This document shows, in pieces, positions 19,575 through 29,673 of a DNA stretch of 64,000 nucleotides. The position numbers and the translations under genes are program-made. Under the pieces are notes generated by a model. The model was not told the origin of the DNA. It searched no databases and worked only from the letters and a program-made list of their open reading frames with translations. The stretch is taken from the NCBI RefSeq assembly GCF_000092405.1, contig NC_014220.1:868001-932000 (forward strand), given 5' to 3'. How positions within the stretch are numbered: position 1 is the first letter of the stretch; each line of letters begins with the position of its first letter. This DNA is from Syntrophothermus lipocalidus DSM 12680 (GTDB lineage Bacteria > Bacillota > Syntrophomonadia > Syntrophomonadales > Syntrophothermaceae).

Positions 19575-20207
19575 GTGCATGATGGGGTATTACCGAAACG
19601 AAAAGGTATACTGTTTGTGATTTCTGGGCCTTCGGGTGTAGGCAAAGGCACTCTAAAGGACACTTTACTCAAACAGCAGATCGATATACAGTATTCGGTG
19701 TCAGCTACCACCCGACCTCCACGTCCTGGCGAAGTGCACGGAGAGCATTACTTTTTTCTATCGAAAGATACTTTTTGCCAGTTGGTAGAGCAGGGCGAAT
19801 TCCTGGAATGGGCTCTCGTTTATGATCATTATTACGGGACGCCTCGTAGCTTTGTTTTAGAAAACTTGCAAAAAGGACAAGACGTGCTGCTGGAGATCGA
19901 CATTCAAGGGGCAAGGCAGATCAGACACCAGTTCCCTGAAGGAGTTTTCATCTTTATAGCCCCTCCTGATGTTCAAGAACTCGCCCGCCGTTTACGTAAG
20001 CGGGGAAAGGACTCAATTGAGGCGATTGAAAAGAGGTTGTCCAGTTACGCTGAGGAAATGGCCCAGCTCCAGCATTATGATTATCTCGTGGTTAACGATC
20101 GCGTGGAAGCGGCGGCGGAGAAGTTGGTGGCGATTATGGTGGCAGAACGATGCAGGGTAACAAGATTGATAAGGGGGGAAGATAATGAGACCGCCTTCGA
20201 TAAATAA
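19575..20207 (+). CDS. gmk: Guanylate kinase
   Basis: Phosphorylates GMP to GDP. 210 residues. P-loop ISGPSGVGKGTL at residues 15-26; GMP-binding TTRPPRPGEVHGEHY follows. GTG start at 19575, three bases after remA. The last 23 bases overlap rpoZ. Confidence 0.96.
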   Translation: MHDGVLPKRKGILFVISGPSGVGKGTLKDTLLKQQIDIQYSVSATTRPPRPGEVHGEHYFFLSKDTFCQLVEQGEFLEWALVYDHYYGTPRSFVLENLQKGQDVLLEIDIQGARQIRHQFPEGVFIFIAPPDVQELARRLRKRGKDSIEAIEKRLSSYAEEMAQLQHYDYLVVNDRVEAAAEKLVAIMVAERCRVTRLIRGEDNETAFDK

Positions 20208-20382
20208 GTTGATGAAGGTCAGTGACAGTAAGTACGCCATAGTCGTGGCTGTAGCCAAACGAGCGAGGGCATTATCTGAACTCCACAAGAAAGATGAAAA
20301 CTGGAGACTATCCAGTATGGTTTCCTTAGCGTTAGATGAGGTTAGCGGAGGCAAGGTCAGGATCAAGTATAAGAAACCGTAA
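20185..20382 (+). CDS. rpoZ: RNA polymerase omega subunit
   Basis: Small RNA polymerase assembly subunit, 65 residues. MRPPSINKLMKV, then YAIVVAVAKRARAL, is the omega pattern. ATG 20185 after GGGGGGAAG. The position after gmk is conserved in bacteria. Confidence 0.93.
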   Translation: MRPPSINKLMKVSDSKYAIVVAVAKRARALSELHKKDENWRLSSMVSLALDEVSGGKVRIKYKKP

Positions 20383-20400
20383 CGGGTGGGGGCTGCCTTT

Positions 20401-21591
20401 ATGGAATTTAACAAAACGGTGGGCATAGGTGTAAGCGGTGGTATTGCCGCGTACAAGACGGCAGACCTGGTTAGCCGGTTGGCGAAAGCCGGAGCCGATG
20501 TACATGTGATAATGACTCGGAATGCCACCAGGTTTGTTACCCCTTTAACTTTCAGGACCTTATCGGGCAACCCGGTGTTGGTTGATTCTTTTGAGGAAAA
20601 TAACAGGTGGAAAGTCCAGCATATCGGTGTTGCCGAAGAGATAGATGTTTTGGTCATCTGTCCAGCCACGGCCAATATAATTGGCAAAATGGCTCACGGG
20701 CTGGCCGATGATTTGTTATCTACCGTGGTTTTAGCAACCCGAGCGCCCATACTTGTGGTGCCGGCTATGAACACCAATATGTACGCCAACCGGATCGTAC
20801 AGGATAACCTCCAGAGATTGCGGGAATACGGGTTTCATGTTTTGGAACCGGAGGAAGGGGAGTTGGCCTGTGGAGCGAAGGGGAAAGGGAGGCTTCCCGA
20901 TATCGAAGGAATCTATCATAAAATAATGAGCTTGTTGAACCCACGGTTGGATTTCGCCGGCAAAACCGTGCTCGTAACCTCGGGCCCAACCCGAGAGGCT
21001 ATTGATCCTGTCAGGTTCATCAGCAATCGCAGCACCGGGAAAATGGGGCACGCTCTAGCCAGAGCTGCTTTAGCACGGGGGGCCAAGGTAATTCTGGTGA
21101 GTGGGCCGACTGATTTGCCGGTTCCGCTAGGTGTAGAATATGTTCCGGTTACCAGTGCTGAAGAGATGTATCGTAGGGTGCGAGACTACTATAGGGATTG
21201 TGATGTGGTGATAGGGGCGGCGGCAGTAGCCGATTACCGGCCCCGCCAATTCAGCCAGCAAAAGTTGAAGAAAGGCGATAGCGACCTGGTCATCGAACTT
21301 ACCCGGAACCCGGACATTTTGGCCGAATTAGGCAAAGACAAAGGTAACCGGATACTAGTCGGCTTTGCCGCAGAAACCCAGGATTTGATCGCCAACGCTG
21401 TGGACAAGATGCACAAGAAGAATCTTGATCTGCTCGTAGCCAATGATGTTACCTTGGAGGGAGCAGGATTCGGGACAGACACCAACATCGTTACCATAAT
21501 CTCTAGACAAGGTGATACTACCCCGTTGCCTGGTATGGCAAAATCTGACCTAGCAAATGTTATTTTGGACCGCATATCGGAATTGTTCTGA
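20401..21591 (+). CDS. coaBC: Bifunctional phosphopantothenoylcysteine decarboxylase / synthetase
   Basis: Two steps of CoA synthesis. About 396 residues. N-terminal CoaC half: GVSGGIAAYKTADLV, catalytic His in VQHIGVAEE, PAMNTNMY, and the Cys block ACGAKGKGRLPD. C-terminal CoaB half from about residue 185, with TSGPTREAIDPVRFISN. ATG 20401 is chosen with GGGTGGGGG upstream; a GTG five codons earlier lies inside that site. Confidence 0.96.
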   Translation: MEFNKTVGIGVSGGIAAYKTADLVSRLAKAGADVHVIMTRNATRFVTPLTFRTLSGNPVLVDSFEENNRWKVQHIGVAEEIDVLVICPATANIIGKMAHGLADDLLSTVVLATRAPILVVPAMNTNMYANRIVQDNLQRLREYGFHVLEPEEGELACGAKGKGRLPDIEGIYHKIMSLLNPRLDFAGKTVLVTSGPTREAIDPVRFISNRSTGKMGHALARAALARGAKVILVSGPTDLPVPLGVEYVPVTSAEEMYRRVRDYYRDCDVVIGAAAVADYRPRQFSQQKLKKGDSDLVIELTRNPDILAELGKDKGNRILVGFAAETQDLIANAVDKMHKKNLDLLVANDVTLEGAGFGTDTNIVTIISRQGDTTPLPGMAKSDLANVILDRISELF

Positions 21592-21640
21592 GGCGGTTTT
21601 CAGGCGTCGTCCTGTATTTTATTAAAGGAGCTGAAGTTGC

Positions 21641-22825
21641 ATGAAGCGGTTGTTCACTTCGGAATCGGTTACCGAGGGGCACCCGGACAAGATTGCGGAT
21701 CAGATTTCAGATGCGGTCTTGGACGCCATCTTGACTGAAGACCCGATGGGAAGGGTAGCTTGTGAGACCCTGGTTACTACCGGTTTGGTCATGGTAGCCG
21801 GGGAGATTACTACCAGCTGCTATGTAGATATCCCGAGACTGGTTCGGGAAACCATACGTGAGATAGGGTATACGCGGGCTAAATTCGGTTTTGATTGTGA
21901 CACTTGTGCGGTAATAACGTCAATCGACGAGCAGTCCCCGGATATAGCTATGGGCGTGGACCGGGCATTAGAGGCTAAGATGGGGGAGATCACCGAGGAA
22001 GAACTGGCCACAGGGGCTGGTGACCAGGGGATGATGTTTGGTTACGCTACTAATGAGACAGAAGAACTCATGCCTCTGCCTATAATGCTTGCTCATAAGC
22101 TGGCCATGCGTTTGGCTGAAGTTCGCAAGTCCGGTATAATTCCCTATCTACGACCTGATGGGAAAACACAGGTTACGGTCGAATATGACGGCGATACCCC
22201 TGTTCGTGTGGAGACCGTGGTCGTGTCTACTCAGCACCATCCTGATATTTCGCTTGCGACCATAAGAGAAGACATTATAGAAAACGTAATCGAAACCGTG
22301 ATTCCGCCTCATATGCTGGACCGCAATACCCGTTACCTCATTAATCCTACCGGAAGGTTTGTCATCGGAGGTCCCCAGGGGGACACCGGGTTAACCGGGA
22401 GGAAGATTATAGCCGATACGTACGGAGGCATGGCTCGCCATGGAGGAGGAGCTTTTTCTGGCAAGGATCCTACGAAAGTGGACCGGTCGGCGACATACGC
22501 TGCTCGTTACGTGGCCAAAAACCTGGTAGCTGCAGGTATTGCGGATCGATGCGAGCTGCAGTTGGCTTACGCCATAGGGGTAGCCAGGCCGATTTCCGTT
22601 TCTGTCGATACTTTCAGCACTGGTAAGATAGCGGAGTCGAAGATCGTGGATATTATCAACGAAGTTTTCGACCTTCGTCCTGCGGCTATCATCAGGGATC
22701 TTAACCTGCGCCGGCCTATTTACAAGAAGACCGCAGCATACGGGCATTTTGGCCGAAACGATGAGGACTTTACCTGGGAAAAGACAGACAAGGCGGAGGA
22801 ATTAAGGAGACTGGCAGGGCTCTGA
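21641..22825 (+). CDS. metK: S-adenosylmethionine synthetase
   Basis: Makes S-adenosylmethionine from methionine and ATP. 394 residues. [20 protein letters not shown] at the N-terminus, [12 protein letters not shown], and the P-loop-like [17 protein letters not shown] are all present. AAAGGAGCTG precedes ATG 21641. The 49 bases upstream leave no room for a SAM riboswitch, so it is probably read from the upstream operon. Confidence 0.97.
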   Translation: MKRLFTSESVTEGHPDKIADQISDAVLDAILTEDPMGRVACETLVTTGLVMVAGEITTSCYVDIPRLVRETIREIGYTRAKFGFDCDTCAVITSIDEQSPDIAMGVDRALEAKMGEITEEELATGAGDQGMMFGYATNETEELMPLPIMLAHKLAMRLAEVRKSGIIPYLRPDGKTQVTVEYDGDTPVRVETVVVSTQHHPDISLATIREDIIENVIETVIPPHMLDRNTRYLINPTGRFVIGGPQGDTGLTGRKIIADTYGGMARHGGGAFSGKDPTKVDRSATYAARYVAKNLVAAGIADRCELQLAYAIGVARPISVSVDTFSTGKIAESKIVDIINEVFDLRPAAIIRDLNLRRPIYKKTAAYGHFGRNDEDFTWEKTDKAEELRRLAGL

Positions 22826-22911
22826 GGTAGGAGTTGTGAAGGTTCGTAGCATGAGAACTACGTGCTTTTAATGCAAGTGTCAATCAGTAGCTATTTTGGG
22901 TAATTACTTTG

Positions 22912-22936
22912 GCCGGGTTTTGTACCCGGCTTCTTG
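22912..22936 (+). terminator. Probable terminator after metK
   Basis: GCCGGGT (22912-22918) pairs with ACCCGGC (22924-22930), followed by TTCTTGGTTT. The T-run is imperfect, so termination may be partial and priA may receive read-through. Confidence 0.6.
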
Positions 22937-22954
22937 GTTTAGGGGGAGCTAAGG

Positions 22955-25351
22955 ATGTATGCCGAGGTCTTGATAAATTTGGGTTTGGCTAGCGTAGATA
23001 GAGTTTATGTTTACGAGGTTCCGCTTGAACTGGCTTCTAAGATAAAGGTTGGAATGCGGGTGTTAGTTCCTCTAGGAAAGAGTCACCGCGAAGGGTACGT
23101 GCTGCGTTTCACAGACAAGCCAGGAGTGGCAAGATTGAAGTGCATTATCAAACTGCTGGATGATGAACCGGTTTTGACGGAAGACATCTTGAAACTGGCA
23201 GAATGGATGGCCGAATACTACCTGTGCTCAGTCGGTGCCGTGCTTAATAGCGTCATCCCGCATTCGCTAAGAAAGAAGAGGAAAGCCTGTCTTGTTCCTT
23301 TGGTAGACCAGGCCCAAGGCGTGGCAGTGGTTCAAGCCTTTGGTAATGATAAAGTACTTGATCTAATGGTTCGTCTTTGGGAGGAGGGAGAGGTAGATGT
23401 CAAAGAAGCTTACCGTATGCTAGAAGGCGAGGTGTTGCTAAAGACCCTTGAAGATAAGGGACTGGTTGCGCGCACTGGCAGATATGGACTGTATCGAACT
23501 GTTTCGACCCAACAAGTTTATGAATTGGGACCTAAGTTTGCTTCAACGGAACTGCCGCATCTAGAACGAAGAGCCCCGCGTCAGTTTGAAATTGTTAGAT
23601 GGTTGTACGAACGCGGGCAAGTTGGTGCCCAGGAGCTAGAGAAGAGGTTCCCTCGGTCAAGCTTAGCCAGTCTTCTGGGTAAAGGCATTATCACCAAAAA
23701 ACGGGTGACTGACAGCCCGAGTGAACAGCCGCTTCTGCCGACTTCGCACCAACAGAACGCCATACAGGTTATTTCATCTTTGGTTAACTCGGGACAATTC
23801 GCCCGTTGCCTGCTGTTCGGGGTTACGGGAAGCGGCAAGACCGAGGTCTACCTTCAGGTGGTAGAGCGGGTTCTGGCTTTGCGCAAGCAAGTGATGGTTT
23901 TGGTGCCGGAAATCGCCTTGGCCCAACAGATGATACGCGTTTTCTCCGCCAGGGTAGGCTCTCGTATGGCAGTCTTGCATAGCGGGCTTTCTGATGCCGA
24001 AAGATACGAGGAATACCGGCGCATTCTAACCGGCGAAGTGGACCTGGTGTTGGGGGCTCGTTCCGCTGTATTTGCTCCTCTTAACAACCTGGGATTGATT
24101 ATTATCGATGAAGAGCAGGAATACACGTTCAAACAGGAAAATTTTCCCCGGTATCATGCGCGGGAGGTAGCCCAGAGGCGGGCTCAGCTGCAAAATGCGG
24201 TTCTGTTGCTAGGCAGCGCTACCCCCTCGGTCGAGACTTTCTACAGGGCTCAGATTGGGGATTACAAGTTATTGGAACTTCCAGAACGTATTGGCAGTAA
24301 TATGTTGCCCAGGATGCAGGTTGTCGATATGAGAGCTGAGTTTAAGAATGGTAATCGCAGCATATTCTCGGACTTATTACGACAAAAAATAGGAGAACGG
24401 TTGGATAAGGGCGAGCAGGTGATACTTTTCTTGAATAGGCGGGGTTTTTTTACCTTCGTCATGTGTCGTGAATGCGGGTTGGTTTTGACCTGTCCACATT
24501 GTTCGGTGCCCTTGGCTTATCACCGGGTTACGGGAAAGCTACACTGTCATTACTGTTTTTCCCAAATACACCATCAGGAGACATGTCCGCGCTGTGGGAG
24601 CGTGTATATGCGGAAGCTTGGAGTGGGCACGCAAAAGGTGGAAGAGGAAGTCATGAAGACTTTCCCCCGAGCCAGGGTTGCCAGGCTGGACACCGATACG
24701 ACTCATAGGAAGAACTCTCCTCGCCAAATCGTCGAAGCTATGACAAGGGGAGAAATCGACGTCCTGGTGGGAACCCAAATGGTGGCCAAGGGGTTTGATT
24801 TTCACGGTGTTACCTTAGTAGGGGTTGTTCTCGCCGACACTATGCTGAACCTGCCGGATTTCAGGGCTTGCGAGCGTAGCTTTCAACTGTTGCTCCAGGC
24901 GGCAGGACGGGCGGGCAGAGGGTCTAATCCGGGCGAGGTAATAATCCAGACCTACCAGCCTGATAGCCACGCGATCAAATACGTTATTCAGCACGATTAT
25001 CCTTCATTTTATCATCAAGAGATCGGGTTTAGAAAGTCGATGAAATATCCACCGTTTAGCCGGCTGATAAGGATTATAGTTAGTTCAGCCACGGAAAGAA
25101 GGGCTGAAGCGACGGCTTCAGAACTGGGCCGATTAATAAGAGAACTGTTGTCTGGCCACGATGAAAGTGTGGATATTCTTGGACCGGGCCCTTGCTACCT
25201 GGCTAAATTGCGGGATAGGTACCGGTTTCAGATATTGCTGAAAGGGTCAAACCAGGACTTATTGACCAGCGTAGGAAGGTATATAATAGAGAAAAGCAGA
25301 TCCAGCAATATTAGAATAGATGTCGACGTTGATCCACTGTTCATGATGTGA
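22955..25351 (+). CDS. priA: Primosomal protein N' (replication restart helicase PriA)
   Basis: Restarts stalled replication forks. 798 residues. N-terminal DNA-binding domain, Walker A GVTGSGKTEVYLQ near residue 290, IIDEEQ as the Walker B (DEEQ in place of DEAH), then the zinc region with eight cysteines in CRECGLVLTCPHC and CHYC...CPRC. C-terminal helicase block QAAGRAGRG. First gene of a priA-def-fmt cluster, a common order. Confidence 0.97.
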   Translation: MYAEVLINLGLASVDRVYVYEVPLELASKIKVGMRVLVPLGKSHREGYVLRFTDKPGVARLKCIIKLLDDEPVLTEDILKLAEWMAEYYLCSVGAVLNSVIPHSLRKKRKACLVPLVDQAQGVAVVQAFGNDKVLDLMVRLWEEGEVDVKEAYRMLEGEVLLKTLEDKGLVARTGRYGLYRTVSTQQVYELGPKFASTELPHLERRAPRQFEIVRWLYERGQVGAQELEKRFPRSSLASLLGKGIITKKRVTDSPSEQPLLPTSHQQNAIQVISSLVNSGQFARCLLFGVTGSGKTEVYLQVVERVLALRKQVMVLVPEIALAQQMIRVFSARVGSRMAVLHSGLSDAERYEEYRRILTGEVDLVLGARSAVFAPLNNLGLIIIDEEQEYTFKQENFPRYHAREVAQRRAQLQNAVLLLGSATPSVETFYRAQIGDYKLLELPERIGSNMLPRMQVVDMRAEFKNGNRSIFSDLLRQKIGERLDKGEQVILFLNRRGFFTFVMCRECGLVLTCPHCSVPLAYHRVTGKLHCHYCFSQIHHQETCPRCGSVYMRKLGVGTQKVEEEVMKTFPRARVARLDTDTTHRKNSPRQIVEAMTRGEIDVLVGTQMVAKGFDFHGVTLVGVVLADTMLNLPDFRACERSFQLLLQAAGRAGRGSNPGEVIIQTYQPDSHAIKYVIQHDYPSFYHQEIGFRKSMKYPPFSRLIRIIVSSATERRAEATASELGRLIRELLSGHDESVDILGPGPCYLAKLRDRYRFQILLKGSNQDLLTSVGRYIIEKSRSSNIRIDVDVDPLFMM

Positions 25352-25385
25352 CCGCGGAAATTTAGTTTGGGAAAGGGGAACGAAA

Positions 25386-25847
25386 TTGGCCGCTTATCAG
25401 ATAGTTGTGGTGCCGGATCCTGTATTGAGGGAAAAAGCCCTGCCGGTAACCAGTTTTAATCAAGGCCTAATCAGACTTTTAGAGAACATGAAAGATAGCT
25501 TATACGAAGCTGAAGGGGTGGGATTGGCTGCCCCCCAGATCGGGGTTTTGCGCAGGGTTGTCGTTTTCGATGCAGGTGATGGGTTAGTCGAACTTATTAA
25601 CCCCCGCATTTTGGAAGAGGAAGGGGAAGAAGCGGGCATCGAGGGGTGCCTGAGTATCCCCAACACCAGGGGCTTAGTTAAGAGAGCCAAACGGGTAGTG
25701 GTTGAAGCGTTAAACCGTTATGGAGAAAACATCAGGATTGAGGGGGAAGGGTTGGTAGCTCGGGTTATACAACACGAGATCGACCATCTTGATGGGATTT
25801 TATTCACCGACCGGGCAGAATGGGTAGAAGGAAACGGGAGGAAGTAA
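25386..25847 (+). CDS. def: Peptide deformylase
   Basis: Removes the N-formyl group from new proteins. 153 residues. All three motifs are present: GVGLAAPQIG, EGCLSIP (metal Cys) and QHEIDHLDG (metal His and catalytic Glu). TTG start at 25386. Adjacent to fmt, which makes the formyl-Met-tRNA. Confidence 0.96.
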   Translation: MAAYQIVVVPDPVLREKALPVTSFNQGLIRLLENMKDSLYEAEGVGLAAPQIGVLRRVVVFDAGDGLVELINPRILEEEGEEAGIEGCLSIPNTRGLVKRAKRVVVEALNRYGENIRIEGEGLVARVIQHEIDHLDGILFTDRAEWVEGNGRK

Positions 25848-25850
25848 GAG

Positions 25851-26798
25851 TTGCGTATAGTTTTTATGGGAACTGCTGAGTTTGCCGTTCCCTCCCTGTA
25901 TAGATTGATAATGGCCGGACATGATGTGGCCTTAGTGGTGACTCAGCCGGATCGTCCCCGGGGACGGGGGAAGAGAGTAGCCTCGTCACCTGTGAAGCTG
26001 CTGGCCGAGGAGTTTGGAGTCAGACTTTTTCAGCCTGAACGCATTAAGGACGAAGAATCCATAAAAACCATCAAGTCGTGTGACCCGGACCTCATCGTGG
26101 TAGTAGCTTACGGGCAGATTTTGCCATCAAAGCTTTTGTACCATCCCCCGTTTGGTTGTGTCAACCTCCACGGGTCGCTGCTTCCGCGCTATCGAGGGGC
26201 GGCTCCTATCCAGCGCGCTATAATGGCAGGCGAAAGGGTAGTAGGGGTTACTACGATGTACATGAACGAGTCAATGGACGGTGGCGATATCATCCTTCAG
26301 AAATCCGTCGAGATTTCAGACGATGCCACCTTCGGAGAAGTATACCAGGAACTATCCGAGATCGGCGGAGACCTGCTATTAGAAACCGTGGACCAAATAG
26401 GATGGGGGACGGCACCGAGAATACCTCAAGACGATTCGCGGGCCACTTACGCGCCGGTCATCCGGGCAGAAGACGAAGTAATCGATTGGAGACGAGAAGC
26501 CCGAGAGATATCTAATCAGATCCGGGCTCTAAATCCTCAACCAGGCGCCTCAACCACATTGGATGGAGTCAGGTTAAAGTTCTTCCGAAGCCGGGTTCTG
26601 GAGGATGAAGCTGATGCCTTACCGGGACAGGTAGTTCAGGTTATCGACGAGGAAGGATTCATAGTTCAGACTGGAAAAGGGCAACTGGTGATTTTGGAAG
26701 TTCAGAGGGAAGGAAAGAAGCGGTTGCCGGCAAGTGAGTTTATTAAAGGTTATCGGGTTACGCCTGGTTTAATACTAGGTTGTACACGTCAGGGATGA
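25851..26798 (+). CDS. fmt: Methionyl-tRNA formyltransferase
   Basis: Formylates initiator Met-tRNA with 10-formyltetrahydrofolate. 315 residues. N-terminal formyltransferase domain with LHGSLLPRYRGAAPIQRAI (catalytic Asn and His nearby), C-terminal tRNA-binding domain with ALNPQPGA. TTG start after GGGAGGAAG, three bases after def. Confidence 0.96.
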   Translation: MRIVFMGTAEFAVPSLYRLIMAGHDVALVVTQPDRPRGRGKRVASSPVKLLAEEFGVRLFQPERIKDEESIKTIKSCDPDLIVVVAYGQILPSKLLYHPPFGCVNLHGSLLPRYRGAAPIQRAIMAGERVVGVTTMYMNESMDGGDIILQKSVEISDDATFGEVYQELSEIGGDLLLETVDQIGWGTAPRIPQDDSRATYAPVIRAEDEVIDWRREAREISNQIRALNPQPGASTTLDGVRLKFFRSRVLEDEADALPGQVVQVIDEEGFIVQTGKGQLVILEVQREGKKRLPASEFIKGYRVTPGLILGCTRQG

Positions 26799-26830
26799 GG
26801 GGAAATCCGATTCTCGGAGGGACCACGGAC

Positions 26831-27580
26831 GTGAGGATAAAACGGAGGGTGTATGTCGGCCTTCTGGTCGCTAGTCTTTTCTTGCTAGCAGGGTTGGCAA
26901 CCGGCGGATGGTACCTGGTTACGCACAGGAGTATAGTTGTAAGCAGGATAATATTGACTGCTGCTTTAATCGCCGGTGGAATCGGATTTATAATAATCGG
27001 ATGCGGAATTCTTGCTATAGTGTTGACTATCATCAGGTGCCGGTCAATTCCGTCCTTTGATGGAATGATGAGGGCGGCCAATCAGTTGCTCTTCCCTTTG
27101 GCTGTTTTTCTGGGAACCCTGGTAGGGATCGGGAGAGAGAAGGTCTGGCAGTCTTTCATAGCCGTCAACAATACTTTGGTTAAGGCTAAGAGTAGTCTGG
27201 CATCTCCGTCGCGTTTGATGATCCTGGTTCCGCACTGTCTTCAGGATTCGGAATGTCCTCACAAGATTACGGCCGATGTGAATAACTGTAAGAAATGCGG
27301 CAAATGCTGCATAAAAGATCTAATAGAGCTAGCAGAAAAGTACCATGCTGTATTGAAAGTAGCTACTGGCGGAACCCTGGCCCGCAAGTATATATCTGAT
27401 TTCCGGCCCCAGGCAGTAGTGGCGGTGGCTTGCGAACGCGATTTGTCTTCGGGCATCCAAGATGCTGGGGTTTTGCCGGTTTTGGGCGTTCTTAATTCCA
27501 GGCCCAACGGCCCTTGTTTTAATACCAAAGTGGCGATAGAAGAGGTCGAAAATGCTATAAAGACGATTATTAAGATTTGA
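26831..27580 (+). CDS. DUF116 membrane protein with cysteine cluster
   Basis: About 249 residues. Two hydrophobic N-terminal segments (about residues 8-28 and 38-65), then a soluble domain with cysteines in PHCLQDSECPHKI and CKKCGKCC, suggesting an iron-sulfur or zinc site, and a later VAVACERDLSSGI block. These fit the DUF116 family, whose function is unknown. GTG 26831 is chosen because GGAGGG lies nine bases before it; an earlier TTG at 26780 would overlap fmt. Confidence 0.82.
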   Translation: MRIKRRVYVGLLVASLFLLAGLATGGWYLVTHRSIVVSRIILTAALIAGGIGFIIIGCGILAIVLTIIRCRSIPSFDGMMRAANQLLFPLAVFLGTLVGIGREKVWQSFIAVNNTLVKAKSSLASPSRLMILVPHCLQDSECPHKITADVNNCKKCGKCCIKDLIELAEKYHAVLKVATGGTLARKYISDFRPQAVVAVACERDLSSGIQDAGVLPVLGVLNSRPNGPCFNTKVAIEEVENAIKTIIKI

Positions 27581-27596
27581 GAAGGAGGCTGATGAG

Positions 27597-28286
27597 ATGT
27601 TTTTCCCGATGGATCCGACTTTTATTTTGCTCATACCAGCCATAATTCTTTCTTTGTACGCCCAGATTAAAATTCAGAGTACTTTTGCCAAGTATTCAAA
27701 TGTACCCTCATCCAGTCGGCTAACGGGCGCAGAGCTGGCAACCCGGCTGCTGTATGGAGGAGGATTGCGAGGGGTCAGGGTTGACTACGTTCCCGGCACT
27801 CTTACCGACCATTATGATCCCAGCCAACAGGTTCTGCGTTTATCTGAACCGGTGTATGCCAGCAGTTCAGTGGCGGCTTTAGGGGTAGCCGCTCATGAAG
27901 TGGGGCATGCCCTGCAGCACGGTGAAAGGTATTTGCCTCTGATACTGCGCAATTCCATAGTACCAGTAGCCAACCTGGCTTCTACTGCGGCTTTTCCCTT
28001 ACTCTTTTTAGGGTTGATCCTGAGGTGGGCAAACCTTATTTGGTTGGGAGCCCTGCTTTTCACCGGGGTTGTTCTTTTTCAAATCATAACTTTGCCTGTA
28101 GAGTTGAATGCATCGCGCCGGGCAGTAAATCTGTTGGCTAGAGGTGGTTACCTAGATAGTCGGGAGCTACCGATGGTGAAGAAGGTACTGGGAGCGGCAG
28201 CTCTTACTTACGTGGCGGCAGCCCTGATGAGCTTGCTTAACCTGGCCCGGTTTCTGATACTAGCTGGACTGAACCGGGAGGATTGA
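27597..28286 (+). CDS. Membrane zinc metallopeptidase (YugP type)
   Basis: 229 residues. Zinc-binding HEVGHALQHGE near residue 100, with several membrane segments before and after it. The family is widely found in Firmicutes; its substrate is unknown. Lies between the DUF116 gene and rsmB with good ribosome binding site AAGGAGG. Confidence 0.88.
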   Translation: MFFPMDPTFILLIPAIILSLYAQIKIQSTFAKYSNVPSSSRLTGAELATRLLYGGGLRGVRVDYVPGTLTDHYDPSQQVLRLSEPVYASSSVAALGVAAHEVGHALQHGERYLPLILRNSIVPVANLASTAAFPLLFLGLILRWANLIWLGALLFTGVVLFQIITLPVELNASRRAVNLLARGGYLDSRELPMVKKVLGAAALTYVAAALMSLLNLARFLILAGLNRED

Positions 28287-28290
28287 GGGT

Positions 28291-29673
28291 TTGGGGGCAA
28301 AGACTAGGTATCATCGGGACCCGCGAGAGGTGGCTCTTAATCTTCTGTACCGAGTCGAGCACAAGGGTGCTTACGCCAACCTGGCCGTGGACCGTGAGCT
28401 AGACAGGTATGAAGATAATGGGAGTCAGCACGCTTTAGTGACTGAACTGGTAAACGGGACTGTGAGGATGAGAAAGCACCTGGATTGGGTGCTTAATCTC
28501 TTTTTGTCCAAGCCGATACAGAAACAGAATCCGTGGCTGCGAGAGATTTTAAGGATGTCGGTTTATCAACTGTTGTTCATGGATAATGTTCCGGAATACG
28601 CTGTTGTGAACGAAGCGGTGGGGTTGGCCGGACGCAAGTTAGATAGAGGTTTGTCAGCCGTGGTCAACGGGGTTCTCCGCAACGTCATACGAAATCGAGG
28701 CGAGATTCCGTACCCGGATATGTACCAGAATCCCGTAGAGTACCTATCTGTCTATTATTCTCACCCCGAATGGATGGTGGCTCGGTGGGTAGAGAGGTAC
28801 GGTTTGAAAGGTGCCTGCCAGTTGTTGGAACACAACAACGTCAGGCCTCGGGTCGCACTTAGAACCAACTTACTGAAGGTAGACAGAGAGGAGCTCTTCC
28901 GCAGCTTGACAGACGAGGGTTGCCGGTGCACTTTGAGCTGCCTTACGCCTTGGGGGGTATGGGTTGAGGAGACCGGTAAACCTTTGCGGAAACTCCATTC
29001 ATATAGAGAAGGCTGGTTTTATGTACAGGACGACGCGTCTATGCTTGTTTCTGCGGCTTGTGCTCCCGAGGCAGGGCAGGTGGTTTACGACCTAGCAGCT
29101 GGGGTAGGGGGAAAGACCAGTCATCTGGCCGAGCTTATGGGAAACCAAGGAATAATCCGGGCAGTGGAAATACTTCCTAAGAAAGTTGAAATATTAAAAG
29201 AAAATATCCGGCGACTAGGGATCACTATCGTCGATATCTGGACGGGAGACGCTTTGGGGCCACTAGCACCAGGATGGGGTGAGGGTGATGTGGTACTGCT
29301 CGACGCCCCGTGTTCGGGTTTGGGGGTTTTGAGAAGAAGGTCTGATGCGCGCTGGAGAAAAAGCGAAAAAGATATTACTGTCTTAAGTGAGCTCCAAAAG
29401 AGGCTGTTGAAGAGAGGGGCGCAACTAGTAAGACCCGGAGGTGTATTGGTTTACAGTACCTGCACGCTCGAACCGGAAGAGAACGAAGAGGTTATAGACT
29501 GGTTCTTGGGAGAAGAGACAGGTTTCGTATTGGATGACCTGTCACAGCCGTTACGGTTTTTTCCTTTTAGCCCGGAAGATGCGAAAGCAGCGTCACGAGG
29601 GATGCTGGTTCTATTCCCCCCCCGTTACGGGACAGATGGGATGTTCATAGCCAGGTTAAGAAGGACCAGATGA
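28291..29673 (+). CDS. rsmB: 16S rRNA m5C967 methyltransferase
   Basis: SAM-dependent methyltransferase acting on 16S rRNA C967 in E. coli. 460 residues. N-terminal NusB-like domain (about 1-140), C-terminal Rossmann domain with LLDAPCSGLGVLRRR (motif IV Cys) and YSTCTLEPEENEE (motif VI catalytic Cys). TTG start at 28291. Overlaps rlmN by four bases. Confidence 0.93.
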   Translation: MGAKTRYHRDPREVALNLLYRVEHKGAYANLAVDRELDRYEDNGSQHALVTELVNGTVRMRKHLDWVLNLFLSKPIQKQNPWLREILRMSVYQLLFMDNVPEYAVVNEAVGLAGRKLDRGLSAVVNGVLRNVIRNRGEIPYPDMYQNPVEYLSVYYSHPEWMVARWVERYGLKGACQLLEHNNVRPRVALRTNLLKVDREELFRSLTDEGCRCTLSCLTPWGVWVEETGKPLRKLHSYREGWFYVQDDASMLVSAACAPEAGQVVYDLAAGVGGKTSHLAELMGNQGIIRAVEILPKKVEILKENIRRLGITIVDIWTGDALGPLAPGWGEGDVVLLDAPCSGLGVLRRRSDARWRKSEKDITVLSELQKRLLKRGAQLVRPGGVLVYSTCTLEPEENEEVIDWFLGEETGFVLDDLSQPLRFFPFSPEDAKAASRGMLVLFPPRYGTDGMFIARLRRTR